Part shown: piece by piece, positions 11,624 to 22,912 of the stretch
Layout of the letters: every line of letters begins with the position of its first letter
Position numbering within the stretch: position 1 is the first letter of the stretch
Origin: Sabellastarte sp. h YS-2021
Taxonomy: Eukaryota > Annelida > Polychaeta > Sabellida > Sabellidae
DNA length: 64,000 nucleotides
Reading direction: 5' to 3'
NCBI GenBank assembly: GCA_964017235.1
Contig: OZ024928.1
Coordinates: 154,218,881-154,282,880, forward strand
Position numbers and translations under genes: made by a program
The notes under the pieces: model-generated
What the model was told of the DNA's origin: nothing
The model's input: only the letters and a program-made list of their open reading frames with translations
Databases searched by the model: none

Positions 11624-12398
11624 ACAAGAGGGCCAAAGATGCCCCAAAAGGGGTTGTGCAGGCAGCAATAAGGTTAGCGACTGCTGTAATTACATTTAGA
11701 AACAAGGAAAGAAATGTTAGGTCACCCAGTTAAGGTGAATGTGTTAGACGTGCTAAGAAATGTAAAACTTGTAATCTAGGTTACATAATTGTATCTATGC
11801 AATAAACGGACAAACGAAAGGACGGAATTACACCAATTTCGAAAGCAACTTAGCTATGATGGTGATGTTATCTCCCTGTCAAGTTTGAATTCGATTGGAC
11901 ACAGCATTTTCAAGCTAGAGTCCGGAAACAGAAATGTTGACGGACAGACAAACGTACAAAAAACTGACAAACAAACAGACAGAATTACACCAATTTCGAA
12001 AGGAACCTAGCTATGATGGTGATCTATCTCCCTGTCAAATTTGAATTCGATTGGACACAGCATTTTGAGTTTGAGTCCAGAAACAGAAATGTTGACGGAC
12101 AGACAAACGGACAAAAAACTGACAAACGTACGGTCGGAATTACACCAATTTCGAAAGGAACCTAGCTGTGATGGTGATCTATCTCCCTGTCAAGTTTGAA
12201 TTGGATTGGACAAACTGTTTTCGAGTTAGAGTCCGGAAACGGAAATTTTGATGGACAAACGAATGGATGGAATTACACCAATTTCGACAGGAACCTAGCT
12301 GGGATAGTGATCCATCTCCCTGTCAAGTTTGAATTGGATTGGACAAACTGTTTTCGAGTTAGAGTCCGGAAACGGAAATTTTGATGGACAAACGAATA
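11624..12398 (+). mobile_element. Pearl-like repeat element, family 1, copy 2
   Basis: The element begins ACAAGAGGGCC with a small hairpin (CCCCAAAAGGGG, 11,643-11,654). It then shares its unique part with the copy at 5,948 and carries four units of about 150 bp (attacacc at about 11,827, 11,984, 12,144 and 12,276). The tail is truncated and lacks the terminal hairpin of copy 1. DIRS B begins 25 bp beyond it. Confidence 0.7.
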
Positions 12399-12699
12399 TA
12401 TATCACACAATGAAAATGACAATATTGCAAATTTAATAAGTAAATTAAATTTTTATAAGTTAATACCCTATCCAATGGACAATTGCTTTACCGGTCGGCG
12501 CGACCGGTCCCGCCCAAACGCCAGAAAAAGACGTCCTGTATATAATACCAGCAGGACCGGTCAGTAGTGTGCATTCGCTAGGTGGCGCATCATACTTGCT
12601 TCCTGTCTAGACAGAGTGACGTTAGTTCATCTTTTTGGTTGTCTAAACAGATTTAGACCCCTAGTAAGCTGATAGCGGGCTCGGTTGGGAGGGCCTTGC

Positions 12700-12796
12700 C
12701 TGTCCATTGGATAGGGTATTAACTTATAAAAATTTAATTTACTTATTAAAGTTGCAATTTTATTGCATTAATACATCCTATCCAATAGACAATTGC
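12700..12796 (-). repeat. ICR of DIRS B
   Basis: The first half is the reverse complement of the element's left end (12,424-12,484). The second half is the reverse complement of its right end (18,140-18,174). The junction lies at TTAAA/GTTGCAATTTTATTG. Confidence 0.88.
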
Positions 12797-13099
12797 TGAA
12801 TAACTACCGCTTGGTCGGCGGGTAAGTTACTAGGGACTTAGAATGAACTCATAAATGGTAACAAAATTTTTACCCTACGGTCTAGGCTGACTTAGTCAGG
12901 AGACCTATAGGTCCATGGTGGTTACCAGAGCCCGGTTGCCGGGGCTATACCAGCATTGCCCCCCTCTCTTCTTACAGACCTGCTCAGAGGTAGGGGAAGA
13001 GAGGGATGAGTTCAGTCCCTGAAGGCAAATAAACCTCCCGAAGGAAGCATGTCAATTAGATTCATGAGCTATTTACACTATGTACATGTATACAAATCT

Positions 13100-15620
13100 C
13101 AATATAAGGGCTATTTGTGGATCTGCTGAGCAGCCACTACTAGGCCCAAGTAAAGAGGCTCTAAATCAGCCCTAGCCCTAGCCTAGAACTGTGTGAAGGT
13201 GATATATGACTTACAGTGGAAGGCTGAGGACTGTTCTAAGGAGACTCCTGACTGGAATGCCTTAGAAGCAGCAAAGGCCCTAACATCATGGGATTTGACC
13301 TGATGTAAGGCGAGGGCTTACTGGTCAGAGAGCTCATAGCATAAGATCACAGTAGCTTGATCCATGAGGAGATGGTGGCAGGAGAGATGTCCTTGTCGAA
13401 ACCTTTCTTGGAAGGAGACAAAGACCAGCTCCTTGTTATGCCTAAGATCTGAGGTCCTACCCAGATGGTAACACAGGGCTCTGACTGGACATAAGGACCT
13501 GTGACTTATCCAGAGTGGGGACCAGGGCTGCATTAACCACAGGGGCCACACTGTCTGGACTCTCTTTGGCTAGCTGATTCTTGGAAGGAAGGCTGGCTGA
13601 GGGGTAGAAAGACACCATGGACCAGTCTGGTGTGAGGTTGTTATGCAGCCAAGCATGGATCTCACCCTTCGCTTGCCTGAACCTAAGGCCAACAGGAAGA
13701 CAGTCTTGATAGTCAAGTGCTTCAGGGAGGCCTCCTTAAGGGGTTCAAAAGGAGCCTTGTCAGCTGGTATAGAACCAGGGAAAGGTTCCAAGAGGGGATG
13801 CCCCTCTTCCCTTGGATCTGTCTCTGTGGAAACTATCCAGGAGATCAGTGAGATTTTCATCGTTGCTGACATTAATGGGCAAATTCCCCAATTGTTAACA
13901 ATGGCTGGTCTATAGCCATCAATGGTGCCCGGCTGTAACTTCCTGTCTTGAAAAAGGTACAAAGGGAAGTCAGCTATAGCTTTTAAAGGTGGTGCCCAGA
14001 AGTCCACCTGATTACTGAGGTACCATGTGTAAAACATATGGTCCACTTTGCCTCATAGACTGATCTGGTTGATCCTCTTGAGGAGCCTCAATTCGAGCTG
14101 CCACTGCCTCAGGGAAGCCCTGCTTCCTTGGTAGCTGGGGCTCTAGGGGCCAGGCATGTAGATTCAGATTTACCAGGTTCCTGTGAAGGGTCTGGTTGAG
14201 TAGCTGAGTCAAAGGTCAGGCAGAAAGTGCAGACACAGTGGGATCTGACTGGACATGGTTACCAGGTCCCAGAACCAAGGCATGTTGGACCACCCTGGTG
14301 CAATCAGTATGAGTTTGTTGCACGGGTGATCCTGCAACTTTCCCACCACTTTGCCCAAGATAGCTACTGGTGGGAAGGCATATGGGTCCAGGTCCTCCCA
14401 AGGTAGACTGAGGGCATCTGCTGCCCAGGCTTGAGGATCTGGAACTGGTGAGACAGAGATGTAGTTGTCGAACCTGGTGGCAAACAGGTCCACTTGAGGA
14501 TGCTGCCACCGGGAGCATATTGCTTGAATACCTCTGGAAGGAGGGATCATTTTGTTGAATGGTCTGTCCTAGCCTGGATAGCTTGTCTGCTATCACATTC
14601 GGCCGGCTGTGGATGTGTCGGGTTCTGAGTCACCTGTGTCTGGTACACCAGGTCAGAATTCTCCACAAGAGGGCCCAAAGGGGGTCCGATTTCATCCCCC
14701 CCTTTATACAGAAAACCACCATGGGGTTGTCTGTAGCTACAACAGCAATATTGTTCAAGCAGAGGTTTTGGAACTCTTTAGGGCCAAAAGACCACCTTTA
14801 ATTCCAGATAATAAAGTGTAACTTGCTTCGGAAGGGGCCAGGTTCCCCTTGCAGTGTGTTCCCTTAAGTGAGCACCCCACCCTTCTTAATGCATCTATAA
14901 GGATTTGCAGAGCATATACAGTAGGAGTAATGGTTGACCTTGAAGCACATGGTCTTCCTGCAGCCACCATTTTAGCTGAGGGTGGAGTGAACTGGGATCA
15001 CCTTTGGTGATTCAGGTACTCTCCAGCTGTTTATCAAGTGCCACTGTATCGGCCTGATGAGGAAGGCCACCTATGTGGACAGGCTTTGCTATGGCTGTCA
15101 GTAATGCTATCAGGGGCATGAGCCGCTGGATCGGGCATGTCGGTCCGGAGAGAAGTTTCTGGATTGCAGATAACGTCTGCAAATGCTCTAGGGTGGGTCT
15201 CACCTTGCCCTCTCTGAACTCTGAACTGGTAGCCCTCTCAAGTCGAAGGCTTGCTCGAGGTCCAGTTCTAATTTTTCCATGATACCATTCAAACTTACTC
15301 CTGACACAGAGCTACTAGAGATTGTGTACGTTGGAGACTGGTTTGGTGGGAGCTGGCATTTCCTTGTTGGTTGAAAGGGGTGAGGGAGTATGCAACCTTG
15401 AGGTTAGCCACTCCTCTGGCTGAAGAGAGGTTCATGTGGTTCCTGAAATTCCATCTGAATCATTTAGGATACTGAACCAAAATCCTGCCTGGAGAACTGG
15501 TCAAACTGGTCGTTTCCGGAAGGGGAGGGTGTAGCCTTCCTGGGAGGTTCATATAAAACTTGGGGCTGGCCCCTAGGGTGGCCCAAGTTTGAACCGGCAG
15601 GTTGGTGCAAAAATACCAGT
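13100..15620 (-). pseudogene. DIRS B RT / RNase H / recombinase remnant
   Basis: Pieces similar to the pol region of copies A and D are recognisable, including the recombinase Arg box (GSGKRR), LDRTSD/CPVRAL-type stretches, RNase H DNTT/ADKLSRLGQTIQ and the Dam-like APGW.NMPWFWDL stretch. It is broken in many places and no part is likely to encode a working enzyme. Confidence 0.75.
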
Positions 15621-15849
15621 GTCAACACTGGCGACAGGTTCACTGATCCACACAGTAGGAAACCATCCAAAGGGGATCTGCGACATAAGGTCATTTCCAC
15701 AGAACCCCACTGTGGAAACACGAATAGCCATTTATGAACACTGTGACCCCTGGTCCGATTAACAGATAAATTTCCCATTGCTTCAGTTGTGACAAACCGG
15801 AAAAGGGTTGTAATCTTGAGGGAAAGCATGAATTTGCAAACTCATGCCC

Positions 15850-17200
15850 CTGGTGTCAGCTGACACTGGTCATGAGCTGGGTAAAAGGCAAGCTGGGTTG
15901 GCCAGTTTCGGAGGCTGGATCAATGGCATCTCTAGAATAACTGGTACAGCAGACTTCTTGTTGGCAGTATTCTAACCAGTCTGGTTGAGTTCCGCATCTC
16001 ACTGGCATTTTTTTTATAGTCACTTTCAACCAGCTAGGAGGTCCTGACATTAGGCTGGCTGACTGGTCAGGCAGGTTGAGACAGTCATCTCACCAGGACA
16101 AGTGACTGGTCTAAGATTTTCTCTGTAACCAGATTCCTCAGGCAGCAACTGGTTGGTCTAAGATGGCCATTTGGACCCTTAAAAGACTTTTGCTGGTCTG
16201 TTAGCCAGTCCTGTGGACCTGCCCGGTACCAGGGCCTAACCGGTTATAGGTTAAGCAATGCACACTCTGTAACCGGCTTGGTATGAAGCTACTGGTCCCT
16301 GGAGGTTGTGTAAGCCAGAACCCGGTCGGTAGGTTCTGTAACCGGTTGGTTGAGGCAATTTACTGAAGAACTTCCTGTCTATCTGACTGTCACTGGCAAA
16401 TATCTGTAACTGGTGACCCTGTTGTCCTCACTGGACTTGTTGACTTAAGTTGCCTTCTGCCCATGGGAACAACTGATTTCTCTGTAACCGGTGAGCCTGC
16501 TGTCAGCACTGGAATGGTGGGAGCAGCAGATCTCTCCGTAACCGGTAACCTCTCTCCGTAACCGGTAAACTCTGTAACCAGTGAGCCTGCTGTCAGCATT
16601 GGGATGGTGGGAGCACCAGTTCTCTCTGTAACCAGTAAGTTCTCTCTGTAACCGGTAAACTCTGTAACCAGTAAGCCTGCTGTCAGCACTGGGATGGTGG
16701 GAGCAGCAGATCTCTCCGTAACCGGTAACCTCTCTCCGTAACCGGTAACTCTGTAACCAGTGAGCCTGCTGTCAGCATTGGGATGGTGGGAGCACCAGTT
16801 CTCTCTGTAACCAGTAAGTTCTCTCTGTAACCAGTAAACTCTGTAACCAGTAAGCCTGCTGTCAGCACTGGGATGGTGGGAGCAGCAGATCTCTAACCGG
16901 TAAATTCTCTGTAACCAGATTCTTGAAGAAGCCAGGGTCAGTCTGGCTAATTCACCTGTATTTTCTGCCTGTAAACCGGTCTGGTGGGCTTTGTAACCAG
17001 CCCATGGAAAGCACACTGGTCAAAGAAGGCTGTGTAGCCGGCACCCAGTGTGTAGGCTCTGTAACCAGCATTGTAGGCAGCATAAACTCAGTGGCCTGGA
17101 CAGCTAGCTGGAGCAACTTTTATAACCTGTGCCCGGTAGGCCCATCCTCTGTAACTGGTAGATCTTCTTATACTCTCAACCTGCCCCAGTACCCGTACCA
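15850..17200. repeat. CTGTAACCGGT-rich block with a 90/180-bp higher-order repeat
   Basis: The word CTGTAACC(G/A)GT and its reverse complement occur roughly 25-30 times. In 16,490-16,930 they are organised into monomers of about 90 bp (starts near 16,492, 16,582, 16,673, 16,761 and 16,852) of two alternating types (GTCAGCACTGG / GTCAGCATTGG), giving a 180-bp higher-order unit. The 208-codon minus-strand frame across it is a by-product of the repeat. It occupies the Gag position of DIRS B. Confidence 0.8.
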
Positions 17201-17985
17201 AGGTAGGGTCAAAGGGGGGGGGGGGAGAGGGCTAGCTGGAGACCTGGTCATCTTCTTCTTGCTACCGGTCACACTTGGGGATCTGTGGAGCCACAATTTC
17301 TTCTGCTACCCTTGACGGTCGTGTATGGAGATCTGTGAAGTCACATGACCGGCACTTCAAAAACACGCAGATTGCTGTGACCAAATGTCATCTAATTTCC
17401 TCACACCAACAGACTAGTTGCTGGATTTCTTCTTGCCCGTTAAAAATGGGTATTGAGTAATAAATGGTCGTCTTCTTCTGATGAACACTTCTGTTGAAAA
17501 ACACAATTCCTCCATTGTTGAATGCGTATCACGTGACCTCCATAGTTGACTGCGTATCACGTGACCAGGTCTGTGTCATGTGACAAGCATAAGCTGGAAG
17601 TGATGACATCAGACGATGCATTCTTCTTTCCTTCTAATTTCTTCTCGTCGACATACACGCAGTGTTACTCGACAATGTAGAATTTAATGGAGGGTGAATC
17701 GTGGTAAACAAAACTTCTGAACAGAAGAAGGAATGCTGCAGGGACAAACACACGACCTCTCACCCACGACTTCGTCTCGACGACAAGCACAAAGAAAATC
17801 TTTAAAACTGGCCATAAAATGCTAGATACTGCCTCGTTTAAGTCCTGGAGAGGCCATGATATGTAAGTAACACAATATATATATTTTCAGATGAAAATAA
17901 GCTTTAAATTCGTAGAATAAACCATCTTTTCTTCAAACTTGGAGATAACTTCAAATACGTGTCTACACACTACACGCGCCAAACG
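17201..17985 (-). other. DIRS B leader-side region with CACGTG boxes
   Basis: No gene is seen here. There is a G run at 17,214-17,226 and two TCACGTGA palindromes (17,529-17,536 and 17,557-17,564), plus a related TCATGTGA at 17,576. These are E-box/CLEAR-type sites near the presumed 5' end of the element. Confidence 0.5.
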
Positions 17986-18174
17986 AAAAAGATGAACTGA
18001 CGTCACTCTGTCTAGACAGGATGCAAGTATGATGCACCACCTAGCGAATGCACACTACTGACCGGTCCTGCTGGTATTATATACAGGACGTCTTTTTCTG
18101 GCGTTTGGCGGGACCGGTCGTGCCGACCGGTAAAGCAATTGTCCATTGGATAGGATGTATTAACGCAATAAAAT

Positions 18175-18425
18175 TATACAATAACATGAGTATTATATGG
18201 TTAATCTTCATGAGGGTTACAATTTTTAATATTTGTTTAATGATGGATGTTTTAATTATGTTATCCACAATTTTGTATCAATAATAAGCTTTAAAAAAAA
18301 ACATATTTAAAGGAAGAATGCAAAAAAGGTTGTTATATATAGTTTTGAAACTATTAATGAAAATTTGTTACTGGTTGATGAATTTGTAATGCTAATTAGC
18401 CATAGTAAGTCGCACCAGTAAATAT
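18175..18425. other. AT-rich KNTC1 intron DNA
   Basis: This short AT-rich stretch between DIRS B and the next repeat shows no recognisable feature. Confidence 0.7.
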
Positions 18426-19545
18426 AAAAATAGCATCAGAGATGCCCGTACCCCACAGCCTAGGGAAATATTTTTAACACCACGAGATATAGAAGTAGTG
18501 TATCAATACAAAGTTCAGGATACTTTCAGAGCACTGTCAATTCTAAAAAGGTCCAAACAATGTTTAAATAGAGAAAATAATGTCTAAGAGAAAGATAATG
18601 CATGTAAAGATGAAGTATTAAAACAAGATAATTCAATAACAAGATGACAGCATTAAACAGTAAACTAAACATTACAACACTCTTTATCTACATCTGGCAT
18701 GGCCGAATTATGGTTTGGATGTTTTAAATATTACTATGCATACAGAAGTGGCAATACATTCAATGAATGCTTATGTGTGGTGTTGGAGCAATGTCTGTGG
18801 CTCACTTGATGAAATTCCATCTGTTATAATCGGAAGTTGTAAAAGTAAAAATTCTTAATAAATTCTAATATGACTTTAACAGTGCTTAATCTGCATCAAA
18901 AGACAGACCCAAAGGTGCAACAAAAGTTTAAAGGTCAAGGTCACTACCACAAGGTCAAAGGTCAAATCAAGGTCACACCATGATGCTGCACACCTACAAC
19001 CCCTAACCAATGTCCCTACCAAACATTAACTTCCTACACCTTACGGTTTCCAAGATATAGCCCGGACAAGATTTTATAAGTCAAGGTCACTACGACAAGG
19101 TCAAATCAAGGTCACACCATGACGTTGCACACTTACGCCACCTAGCCAATGTCCCTACTACGTATAAACTTCCTACACCTTATGGTTTCCAAGATATAGC
19201 CCGGACAAGATTTTATAGGTCAAGGTCACTATGGCAAGGTTGAAGGTGAAATCAAGGTCAGACCATGACGTTGCACACCTACACCCCCTAACCAATGTCC
19301 CTACCAAGTATCAACTTCCTACACCTTACAGTTTCCGAGATATAGCCCGGACAAGATTTTATAGGTCAAGGTCACTATGGCAAGGTCAAATCAATGTCAC
19401 ACCATGACGTTGCACACCTACAACCCCTAACCAATGTCCCTACCAAGTATCAACTTCCTACACCTTACAGTTTCTGAGATACAGCCCTGACAAACTTTTT
19501 CCCGCTGCCCGCCCGCCTATCCGGACACCATGGGGCTGTGGGGTA
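18426..19545 (+). mobile_element. Pearl-like repeat element, family 2, copy 2
   Basis: This is the second copy of the element at 8,289-9,138. It is nearly identical in its left 500 bp but has four internal units instead of two (starts near 18,931, 19,078, 19,217 and 19,363; about 145 bp each). It ends GGGCTGTGGGGTA but lacks the left arm of the terminal hairpin seen in copy 1. The difference in unit number shows core expansion or contraction after spreading. Confidence 0.72.
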
Positions 19546-20631
19546 AAAACAATTTGATCCAGATCACTCTCAAAATTAACTGGGATCTAAGTTGTACCAA
19601 GACCCATCTTCTTAATTTTTTCCAGGACGATCCAACCACTATTATTAGTGTAATCCTGCTAACAAACAGTCAAACAAAGAAACGAGCACTCAGGCCGCGG
19701 CTCAGTGGTAACTTCGAAATCTTGCTGCAATCCACTGATAACTTGCTGCATTACAAGATTCCAACTACACATCTTTTACATTGGGTCCAAATTTGGCCAA
19801 CTCAAAGTAGCTATTGCTCAGCTATGGAATAAGCTGCAGCTCTGGAATTTTACTATGTTACACCTCACCTAAAAGTAGGCGAATAACATATTTCAACAAA
19901 ATACTCTAAATGCAATAGTTTTAAAGTTACAAGCGGTTTACTCAACAGTGAGAACCTCAACGTAGCTATTACTCAGCTATGGAATGAGCTACAGGGCTGC
20001 AATTTTATTGTGTTATAGCTGATCCAAAAGTAGCTGAATAACATATTTCAACAAAATACTCTAAATGCAATAGTTTTAAAGTTACAAGTGATTTACTCAA
20101 CAGTGAGATCCTGAAAGTAGCTTTTGCTCGGCTATGGAATGAGCTACAGATGTGCAACTTCATTATGTCATAATTTACCCCAACATAGTAAATTATGTAT
20201 TCAAAGAAAGTCACTATGTGTGATACTTTCAAATAAATTTGGCACATTCTCATTTTTAAATTGTGCTACAAATCAGGATGTACCTATTACTCACTTAGCT
20301 AATGCAACAGAGCTCCAAACTATGCAACATCTTATAGCTAAAGATAAAGTACCTGAACAACATATTTAACAGAAACACTCTTAATTTGAAAATTTTAATT
20401 ACTTAAATGTAGCTATAAAAGCTACAAGCTTACCATGTGGGACTGAATGCTGTTCTCGGATGGCCGCGAGGCATCACGGCCAATGTCTAAGAAAAACAGA
20501 CATTTATAGTTGGCCGTAGTCTCAGGTTGTCGTCACGTGATTTCTACTTTATGTCATCTCCTTTCTCATTGAGATTTAAACCCATACCCCCTCAGCTGTA
20601 ATACAGCGGGGAGGACGGGTGGGACTCTTCT

Positions 20632-20735
20632 CAGTCCCACATGGTAAGCTTGTAGTTTATTAAAGCTACATTTAAGTAATTAAAATTTTCAATTTTATTG
20701 CGCTACAATAGCTTACCACGTGGGACTGAATGCTG
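20632..20735 (-). repeat. ICR of DIRS F
   Basis: The reverse complements of the left end (CAGTCCCACATGGTAAGCTT...) and right end (...TTTTATTGCGCTACAAT...) are joined head to tail, as in the full-length copies. Its presence in a deleted element suggests it is needed in cis. Confidence 0.85.
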
Positions 20736-21182
20736 AATCCCACCACCCGGTGGCGGGATTACAGCTGAGACTGGCAAATATGTTTGTATTTCTTAGAATT
20801 TAGATAGAATTAGATAATGAGAGATATGAAAGTGAGATCAAAAATACCAGTCTGAGTCCCGTGACAGTGCCCCAACCCGAGGTTGGGCCTGTACTAAGCC
20901 AAAAACCAGAATGAAAGAAAGACAGTGCAGATACACTGTCTGGGTGTTTGACTAAGGAGAGAAGTGTGCGACAAATACACTTGAGAGGGAGAGCCCGAGG
21001 GCTATCACGTGAGGAATCCAAGGTCAAGGCTTGGAGATGCTACTATGCCCTTAAGGGGTTTGATGACAACCTTAATGGTCCTTAAACAAGAAATAAAATT
21101 AAGATTAAAGGATATAAAGACCTTACCCGAAACACCCTGATGAGGTAGACTTATACCTAGAACCTGGGGAGGACTCCTAAGA

Positions 21183-21200
21183 CCCCCCCCCCCCTCTTTT
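21183..21200 (-). other. Polypurine run in DIRS F 3' UTR
   Basis: In element orientation this is GAAAAGAG followed by twelve G, corresponding to the runs in copies A, B and D. Confidence 0.45.
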
Positions 21201-21239
21201 CTTTCTGAGGATTACTCTGAGGGGAAGCTTCTAGAACCT

Positions 21240-21920
21240 GTTGAGCCGCTACTACTGGTCCCAGAAACATGTTGTCATTGTCCGACCAAGTAAGGTCTTT
21301 TAGATAGAAGTTTGAAAAGTGTTGTGAGGTTTCCAGTGACAGGCTTGCATGATCTGGTCCACCGATACCCCACCGTAAAATGCCTTAAAGGCTGCGAAGG
21401 CCCTAATGTCATGCACTGTAAGTTGGACCAAGTCCAGGCTTCTTGGTCTGCTTGTTTATAACAAAGTAGAATGGTTTGTTTCAACCAAGAAGGGAGTGTA
21501 GCGGGTCTGATGTCTGAGGTATGTCCTATCTTGAAGGAGATGAAAGGAAGGGACCGGGAAGCTCTCAGGTTCTTGGTTCGGTCCAAATAGTGCCTCAGGG
21601 CCCGCACTGGACACAGGGTCCTGTCTTCTTGAATTGTCTATCTACAATGGAAGTGAAAGCAGGAATAGTCACCGGAGACACACTTTGAGAACCTTCTCTT
21701 GCTAGTTGGTTTTTGGCTATGAAGTCAGAAGAAGGGAACAAGGCGACCTTTTCCCATTGGCCTAGATTCGATACTTTGTTTGCGACCCAGGCATGGATTT
21801 CGCTGCGGCGCTTGCCAGAGGCCAAAGCTAGCAAGAATGCAGTTTGAGAATGAGATGTTTGAGGTCTGTGTCTTTCAAAGGCTCAAAGGGTGCTTTTGTG
21901 AGCTCATAGTTAAAATGGAG
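21240..21920 (-). pseudogene. DIRS F tyrosine recombinase remnant
   Basis: The remnant contains ALASGKRRSEIHAW (Arg box), KNQLAREGS and LRHYLDRTKNLR, all typical of the DIRS recombinase. It is truncated at the N-terminal side and broken in a few places. Confidence 0.8.
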
Positions 21921-22300
21921 GCAGCCAATGAGAAAGGAGATGACATAAAGTAGACATCACGTGACGACAACCTGAGGCTACGGCCATCCGAGAACAGCAT
22001 TCAGTCCCACATGGTAAGCTATTGTAGCGCAATAAAAGCAATAGTTTCAGAGATATAAGTCATTTACTGAGTAGCTAAAATGGCCATAGCTATGTGAAAA
22101 TGCTACTGATTTTGTTGAAATTTGGTCCTTCTCTATTCTGACACCTGACAATATTGTAGGGAAAAAATGAGAAACCTAGCTTCAAAATTGTGGCCTAGAA
22201 CGTGCTAACAAACATACAAACAAACATACAAACTGACTGACCAACATACTTCGAAATCAAGATTTCGAAGTAACAAATGGTCATGAAAATAATACCTCCT

Positions 22301-22553
22301 CGGTGGAGGCAATTGAAGAGCACAATGAATTTTATTCATGTGCCTAACAATCTCCCAGTACATGAAGAGCAACAATAATGGTTTGATAATAGAGACCTTG
22401 AGCATGGCTATGTGTACGTGTAAATCGTCCGTGTGACGTAATTTTTTTATTTTTACATCATCATTTTTTTGTGATGTTTTCAGCAGTACACCTCATGTCT
22501 AGACGTAAACAACTTGTAGCCAGCACTGTACCCGTAAGAATAAACGTGTAAAT
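22301..22553. other. Unassigned KNTC1 intron DNA
   Basis: No gene or clear repeat is seen between the hairpin tail and DIRS C. Confidence 0.6.
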
Positions 22554-22806
22554 TTGGAAAATTTAATAGTAATTTAAATTTTTATTAGAAATACTTACCA
22601 TTTCCTAACAGTAGCTATTTGTTGGAGCCATCCACCCCAATGGCCAATGCAGAGATGCGATTTTAAGGTTATATAACCACCTTAATAAAGCCATTGGGTT
22701 ACAGTAGTCCTCCCACCAATTAGGTCACATGACCACATTGTTTACCTCATTATTTTTGTTGCAAGTAAAAGAATGACTTGCGGGGAGGCGGGAGGGAAAT
22801 CCATGT

Positions 22807-22912
22807 GTTAGGAAATGGTAAGTATTTCTAATAAAAATTTAAATTACTATGAAATTTTCCAATTTTATAGCGAAATACCCTTACCATTTCCTAACAGTAG
22901 CTGAATGCAGCC
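22807..22912 (-). repeat. ICR of DIRS C
   Basis: The left-end and right-end complements are fused (GGAAATGGTAAGTATTTC... then ...TTTTATAGCGAAATACCC). The same layout is seen in copy E at 50,000. Confidence 0.88.

Larger units (their letters stand above)
12424..18174 (-). mobile_element. DIRS retrotransposon copy B (decayed interior, both ends present)
   Basis: Both terminal repeats and the ICR are present. The repeats (about 12,460-12,635 and 17,980-18,140) differ at roughly six positions in 165 bp, so the last move is not very old. The interior is heavily broken: RT, RNase H and recombinase remnants sit at about 13,100-15,620, and the place where Gag should be is filled by a repeat-rich block (15,850-17,200). 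The copy is a fossil with many breaks and could only have moved in trans. There is no target-site duplication, as usual for DIRS. Confidence 0.88.
20386..22037 (-). mobile_element. Mini-DIRS copy F (internally deleted, both ends kept)
   Basis: The copy is 1.65 kb with a left terminal repeat, an ICR, a recombinase remnant and a right terminal repeat. Gag and RT are absent. The two terminal repeats agree closely, except that the left one carries about 50 bp more. It lies between two halves of a 155-bp repeat unit (ACTCTTAA on the left, GCAATAGTTT on the right), so the insertion point is visible and has no target duplication. It is non-autonomous and would need another DIRS to move. Confidence 0.85.
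19546..22300 (+). mobile_element. Third element built on the 155-bp repeat, interrupted by DIRS F
   Basis: Units related to the 155-bp repeat (CTCAACAGTGAGAACCT and TAGCTATTACTCAGCTATG) run from about 19,790 to 20,385 and resume at 22,038. The tail has ACAAACAT/ACTGACTG simple sequence (22,209-22,246) and a perfect 11-bp-arm hairpin (ACTTCGAAATC-AA-GATTTCGAAGT, 22,249-22,272). This is again the order repeat core, microsatellite, hairpin. The start of the element is unclear. Confidence 0.55.

Noticed and set aside
16390-17016. 208-codon minus-strand frame
   Set aside because: It is the translation of the CTGTAACCGGT repeat block, with internal repeats and no similarity to a protein family.
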